Part shown: piece by piece, positions 60,850 through 64,000 of the stretch
How positions within the stretch are numbered: the first letter of the stretch is position 1
How the letters are laid out: each line of letters starts with the position of its first letter
Program-made: the position numbers and the translations under genes
The notes under the pieces: model-generated
What the model was told of the DNA's origin: nothing
The model's input: only the letters and a program-made list of their open reading frames with translations
Databases searched by the model: none
NCBI RefSeq assembly: GCF_014640335.1
Contig: NZ_BMGT01000004.1
Span: 62,001 to 126,000, forward strand
Direction of reading: 5' to 3'
Length of the DNA stretch: 64,000 bases
From: Edaphobacter dinghuensis
Lineage (GTDB): Bacteria; Acidobacteriota; Terriglobia; Terriglobales; Acidobacteriaceae

Positions 60850-63141
60850 TCAACCGAAGAGCTTCAGCTGCTCTCCGACGACATAGCCTGTTGGCCAGAG
60901 AGAATCCGGCTTCTTTCGTTTCTCCGGGTTTGAATGAACAAGGGTGAGGCCGGACGGGTGCGAAAGTGCGGTGTCGAACACTTCAAAAGCCGCAGTCTCC
61001 GCTTCTTCCTCTTGGGGAAGCTCGATCTTCGGCATCGTCGAGAACTGGGAGATGCGTTCCCGCTTCAGCTCATCCCAGACGGCGTCGGCAGATTCACCCA
61101 CGCCGCCTTGCTCGACGAGTTCTCGCGCCATGGCCGCGACGAGATCCTCTTCGATGCCCATCGAGTGGATGCCCTCGCCCGAGAACTTTCCCTCCATCAT
61201 CAGCGCGACCAGCATCTTGCGGCCCATCAGGCGCAGGCACGTCACCTGTGTCGAGCCGGCATAGACAAAGAACTTCACACGCACATCGAGAAATTGCCCG
61301 ATACGCCAGGAACGGCGCGAGGCCTGACGGAGCGTGTGCAGCGAGTACCCCGTTTCGTAGAAGTAGATTGTCGGAAACCAGAGAAGGTCGAGGCCGGTCT
61401 CCACCAACTTGGGATGGCAGATCACGACTTCGATTCCGTTCTGGATCTGTCGTTCATACCAGCGTTCTCGTTCGAGAGGAGGAACGCTCGGTCGCAACAC
61501 CGCAACACGGATTCCTGCGTTTTGCAGAACGTGTTCAAGGCGGCCAAGCACGTCATGCTCAGTGGTAAACGTCGCATAGACCTGGCAGCGCCTGCCCTGA
61601 CTGAGTTCGGAACGGATATCGTCAATCAGCTTCTGTTCTTTTGGATAGACAACATCCCGGGGCAATTCCGGTGCGCGCGTCACCAGGACCGGCACCATCT
61701 GCTGCACCTGCGGATCGAAGACCTTGCCCCAGATCTCCCCGATGCCGAAGGGATGATCGGGATAGAGCATGAGCCGGTGCATCATGAGGCTCATCAGGCT
61801 GCGATTTTTCTTGTGTGCCTCCAGTGCTGCGCGGATGTCTCTCTCGATCTTGCGGTACGCCTTCGACAGCGTTTCTCCCATCTCGATCTGAAGCACGCTC
61901 TCTTCGTAAGGGGGTAGAAAATGTGCAATGTCTTCAAGCGATACGAAGACCGTAGACGACAGGAGGAACTTGCCGAACAGGAGTGGAGACGCTCCCGGCC
62001 GCCGCACCAGACGTGAAGTGCTCTTTTCCGCGCGGCTGCAGGCGTTGTCGGAATGATGGATCTTCTCAATGGATTCGAGCACCCCGTACAGGGCCTGGAA
62101 GTCGCTTTCACCTGCACTCGAACACTCAAATCCTTCGGCAACCATCTTCCGTGGGTTCATCCGGAAGAGGAGTCGGAACAGGTCGCTCGCGTAGCCGCCC
62201 ATCAGTGTTCCGGTTGCTCCGATGAGTTTCTTCGCACAACGCCGCAGGACATCGAGGTTGTTCCCCTGGGCTGTGTCATTCGCCAGTTGATGAAGCTCAT
62301 CGGCGATGGCATAGTCCCAGTAGTTGCGCATGTAGCGGCTGATAAACTCGAGCGGCGCCATCCGCTGGGTTTTGCTCTTATCCGCCTGCCAAAGGGAGCT
62401 GTGACCCCGCGTGCCTTTGTAAGCACGCTCGAAGTTTTCTGAGAGCTTGGTGTCGCTGAAGTCCGCCTCGCGGAGATACCCGCCCTCCGGATTCGGGATC
62501 GGCAGGCCGGTATCAGGATTGGTAACCAGACGTCTCTCGAGTCGTGTGGATCGAATGGAATAGGCGTGCTTCCAGTAGTAGCCAAGCTTGCCCGTCTCCT
62601 TGCTCACCACAAAATAGGTCGGAGTCGTCCACCTGCGACGCCAGGCTCGGCGGCCCATCCTCCGGAGATCAGAGAGGGTCGTATGTTCTCCCTTTGAGAC
62701 CGCATGACCATTGCGAAGCCGCATCTCAGTCACGCCATGCGGCTTCTTCGGATCTCCCCCGTTGCGGAAGTCGTAGATGACGAAGACGCGGGCGTTGGGG
62801 ACCGTGATGAAGATCTCGCGTGCCCACTTGAGCACAAGGTGCGGTGGGCACATTACGATGGCGCTGTAGGGATTGCCCTCCGCGTGAGCATGGACGATGC
62901 CGGCGGACATCAGCGTTTTTCCGGTTCCGCACTCCCCGACGATGCTGACCGCCTTCGCTGTCTTCAGATACTTTGCACAGCCAGTAATCGTCATGCCCTG
63001 AACCGGCAACGGCTTGCGCAGGAGTGTCTTTAACTCGGGCGCTAACGGATCCTTTGGCCCCTGAAGTGGCGGATACATCTCCACAATGCGTGAGCCCAAT
63101 TCCGAGGCATAGGTGCGCAGGTAGTCGTAGCAGGTTTCCAT
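60850..63141 (-). CDS. SNF2-like superfamily 2 helicase
   Basis: 763 residues with AAGGAG before the ATG. Walker A is GECGTGKT at 69-76, Walker B-like DELH at 281-284, a GATGT segment follows (motif III), and the late RQASRRSWRIGQ block is motif VI of Snf2-type ATPases. A Lys/Arg-rich insert lies at 150-260. It probably translocates on DNA in replication or control of the element. Its GC-rich codon usage matches its neighbours. Confidence 0.85.
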   Translation of the reverse strand: METCYDYLRTYASELGSRIVEMYPPLQGPKDPLAPELKTLLRKPLPVQGMTITGCAKYLKTAKAVSIVGECGTGKTLMSAGIVHAHAEGNPYSAIVMCPPHLVLKWAREIFITVPNARVFVIYDFRNGGDPKKPHGVTEMRLRNGHAVSKGEHTTLSDLRRMGRRAWRRRWTTPTYFVVSKETGKLGYYWKHAYSIRSTRLERRLVTNPDTGLPIPNPEGGYLREADFSDTKLSENFERAYKGTRGHSSLWQADKSKTQRMAPLEFISRYMRNYWDYAIADELHQLANDTAQGNNLDVLRRCAKKLIGATGTLMGGYASDLFRLLFRMNPRKMVAEGFECSSAGESDFQALYGVLESIEKIHHSDNACSRAEKSTSRLVRRPGASPLLFGKFLLSSTVFVSLEDIAHFLPPYEESVLQIEMGETLSKAYRKIERDIRAALEAHKKNRSLMSLMMHRLMLYPDHPFGIGEIWGKVFDPQVQQMVPVLVTRAPELPRDVVYPKEQKLIDDIRSELSQGRRCQVYATFTTEHDVLGRLEHVLQNAGIRVAVLRPSVPPLERERWYERQIQNGIEVVICHPKLVETGLDLLWFPTIYFYETGYSLHTLRQASRRSWRIGQFLDVRVKFFVYAGSTQVTCLRLMGRKMLVALMMEGKFSGEGIHSMGIEEDLVAAMARELVEQGGVGESADAVWDELKRERISQFSTMPKIELPQEEEAETAAFEVFDTALSHPSGLTLVHSNPEKRKKPDSLWPTGYVVGEQLKLFG

Positions 63142-63169
63142 GCGACGCTCCTTGGGCGGTGTTTTGGCA

Positions 63170-63195
63170 AAGGAAAAGGCCGGCGAATGCCGACC
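63170..63195 (-). terminator. Intrinsic terminator
   Basis: On the minus strand GGTCGGC-attc-GCCGGCC forms a seven-pair hairpin with one G-U, followed by TTTTCCTTT. It lies about 110 bases past the toxin gene stop and just before the helicase gene, so it should end the toxin-antitoxin transcript. Confidence 0.65.
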
Positions 63196-63307
63196 TGAAG
63201 AAAGTGACTTTTACGGGCGAGAGCTCTATCGAAGGCTTCTAGTTGAGCATTTGGAAGTGGACCAGGCGTTCAGGCGGCGAGCGATGATCCGGTTTACCGA
63301 TTTGCTG

Positions 63308-63748
63308 TCAACTGACCGGCTCTTGAAGACTTCTTTTTTGCCACTGAAGCGGACAGTGTTGCGCTAGGCGACTGAAATCGCGCGCATTCACCGTGATTAC
63401 GGTGACTCCCAGACGAGCGGCACTCGTAGCGATCAGAGCGTCGTTCGTAAGTCGGGCTCGGCCAATGTTCTCATAGCCGTACTTGCTGCCCATAAGAGCT
63501 AGTAGTTTACCCGTATGAGTCCAGTCGTTAAGGCTGGGCACAAGAATACGATTCGCTTTTGCAAAGTCACGCTCGAGTTTTTCGAGAATGCGGTGGTCCG
63601 CCGTTTGTGCTCCAGCATAGAGTTCCTCCAGAACGACGGAGCTCAACCATAGAGGAGATTCACGGGACCATCGTTGCATTAAGAGTGGAGCGTTGAAGTC
63701 TCCCCGCAATGCCTCGATATAAACCGAAGAGTCGAACAGAATAGGCAT
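63308..63748 (-). CDS. vapC: PIN-domain toxin (VapC-like)
   Basis: 146 residues. PIN-domain acidic residues: Asp6 in MPILFDSSVYIEAL, Glu41 or Glu42 in SSVVLEELYAG, and Asp102 in LTNDALIATSAARLG, with Asp119 in VNARDFSRL. VapC toxins cleave RNA, often tRNA or rRNA. It starts three bases after the antitoxin gene. A leftward pair at the window edge. Confidence 0.85.
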   Translation of the reverse strand: MPILFDSSVYIEALRGDFNAPLLMQRWSRESPLWLSSVVLEELYAGAQTADHRILEKLERDFAKANRILVPSLNDWTHTGKLLALMGSKYGYENIGRARLTNDALIATSAARLGVTVITVNARDFSRLAQHCPLQWQKRSLQEPVS

Positions 63749-63751
63749 CCG

Positions 63752-63982
63752 TTAACCCGCGGTCGATCCAAACACATCACGGATGATAATGCCGCTCTTC
63801 AAGAATTTCTGATTCGCTTCTGTCACAAGCCGATTGCGCTCGTGTTCTGCGATCGCAAGATCGAGAGCCAGCTCCACGGCCTCAGTTTCGGTAGAAGCAG
63901 ATAGAGCTTTCTGAGCACGCTTGAGTTTTCCTGTGTCCAGCCTGAAATGTTTATGCGCGATGCGTCTCTCAGCGGTGGCCAT
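63752..63982 (-). CDS. Antitoxin of the VapBC-type pair
   Basis: 76 residues. The first half (FRLDTGKLKRAQKALSAS, then TETEAVELALDLAIAEHERNR) resembles a ribbon-helix-helix DNA-binding domain; the rest would wrap the toxin. Being first in the operon, three bases before the PIN gene, is typical for antitoxins, which repress their own promoter. Confidence 0.75.
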   Translation of the reverse strand: MATAERRIAHKHFRLDTGKLKRAQKALSASTETEAVELALDLAIAEHERNRLVTEANQKFLKSGIIIRDVFGSTAG

Positions 63983-64000
63983 GCCTAATCTCCCATCTTC

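Noticed and set aside
60934..61917. Plus-strand frame of 327 codons inside the helicase gene
   Set aside because: It mirrors a gene with clear helicase motifs on the other strand; high GC makes long antisense frames common here.
1..64000. tRNA, rRNA, CRISPR arrays, insertion sequences, integrase or attachment sites
   Set aside because: I looked for cloverleaf T-loop sequences, regular spaced repeats, transposase motifs and tyrosine or serine recombinase motifs and found none; this is by eye and not exhaustive.

Overview
This looks like DNA from an acidobacterium, probably family Acidobacteriaceae (Granulicella, Terriglobus or Edaphobacter type). The basis is gene content: three very large FtsX/MacB-type permeases without an ATPase gene (ADOP permeases, two preceded by PadR regulators), a secreted YVTN-propeller/Ig-like repeat protein, an NHL-repeat protein, and carboxypeptidase-regulatory-like secreted proteins. 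No rRNA, tRNA, CRISPR array, transposase or integrase was found. The genus is a guess.

Layout. (1) 1-10 kb: regulators and small membrane proteins. An ECF sigma factor appears fused to a zinc-finger anti-sigma and membrane domain; it starts at TTG and runs off the left edge. Then come an OmpR-type response regulator, three XRE-type DNA-binding proteins (one with an S24-like domain lacking the catalytic serine), and a two-gene membrane-protein operon. (2) 10.4-18.8 kb: secreted and surface proteins. (3) 18.8-34.7 kb: a long leftward run of short, tightly packed genes typical of plasmids and phages: Gp157-like, DUF932-like, a Spo11/topoisomerase VI-A-like protein, a J-domain protein, a SWIM-like zinc protein, an adenine methyltransferase, a TGT/DpdA-like protein and many zinc-binding hypotheticals. 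Several are under 60 codons or broken. (4) 34.7-39.5 kb: a leftward operon of a MauE/DoxX-like redox membrane protein, a 58-residue secreted cysteine-rich peptide, a membrane-anchored beta-propeller protein, an ADOP permease and a hypothetical protein. (5) 40.1-43.3 kb: a RES toxin-antitoxin pair and a second-copy DNA polymerase sliding clamp. (6) 43.5-51.8 kb, rightward: two PadR-ADOP pairs, with two small proteins between them, the second pair flanked by an intact and a decayed copy of a small membrane protein gene. (7) 51.8-63.1 kb, leftward: a plasmid-type block with a partial PRTRC cassette (proteins C, F, B, ThiF, E), a CX5R phosphatase, a ParB/sulfiredoxin-like protein, an HNH protein and an SNF2-like helicase. 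(8) 63.3-64 kb: a VapBC-type toxin-antitoxin pair.

Together, regions 3, 5, 7 and 8 read as the backbone of a large plasmid or integrated plasmid-like element: replication accessory (clamp, helicase, topoisomerase-like), DNA modification (methyltransferases, TGT-like), maintenance (PRTRC, two toxin-antitoxin pairs). Regions 2, 4 and 6 look like ordinary acidobacterial chromosomal cargo.

The best candidate for an undescribed system is the 34.7-39.5 kb operon. It couples a secreted peptide with six cysteines to a MauE-like thiol-redox protein, a propeller and a permease. Also notable are the sigma/anti-sigma fusion, the solitary Spo11/TopoVI-A-like protein, the TGT/DpdA-like protein without partner genes, and the phosphatase overlapping its upstream neighbour beside the PRTRC genes.
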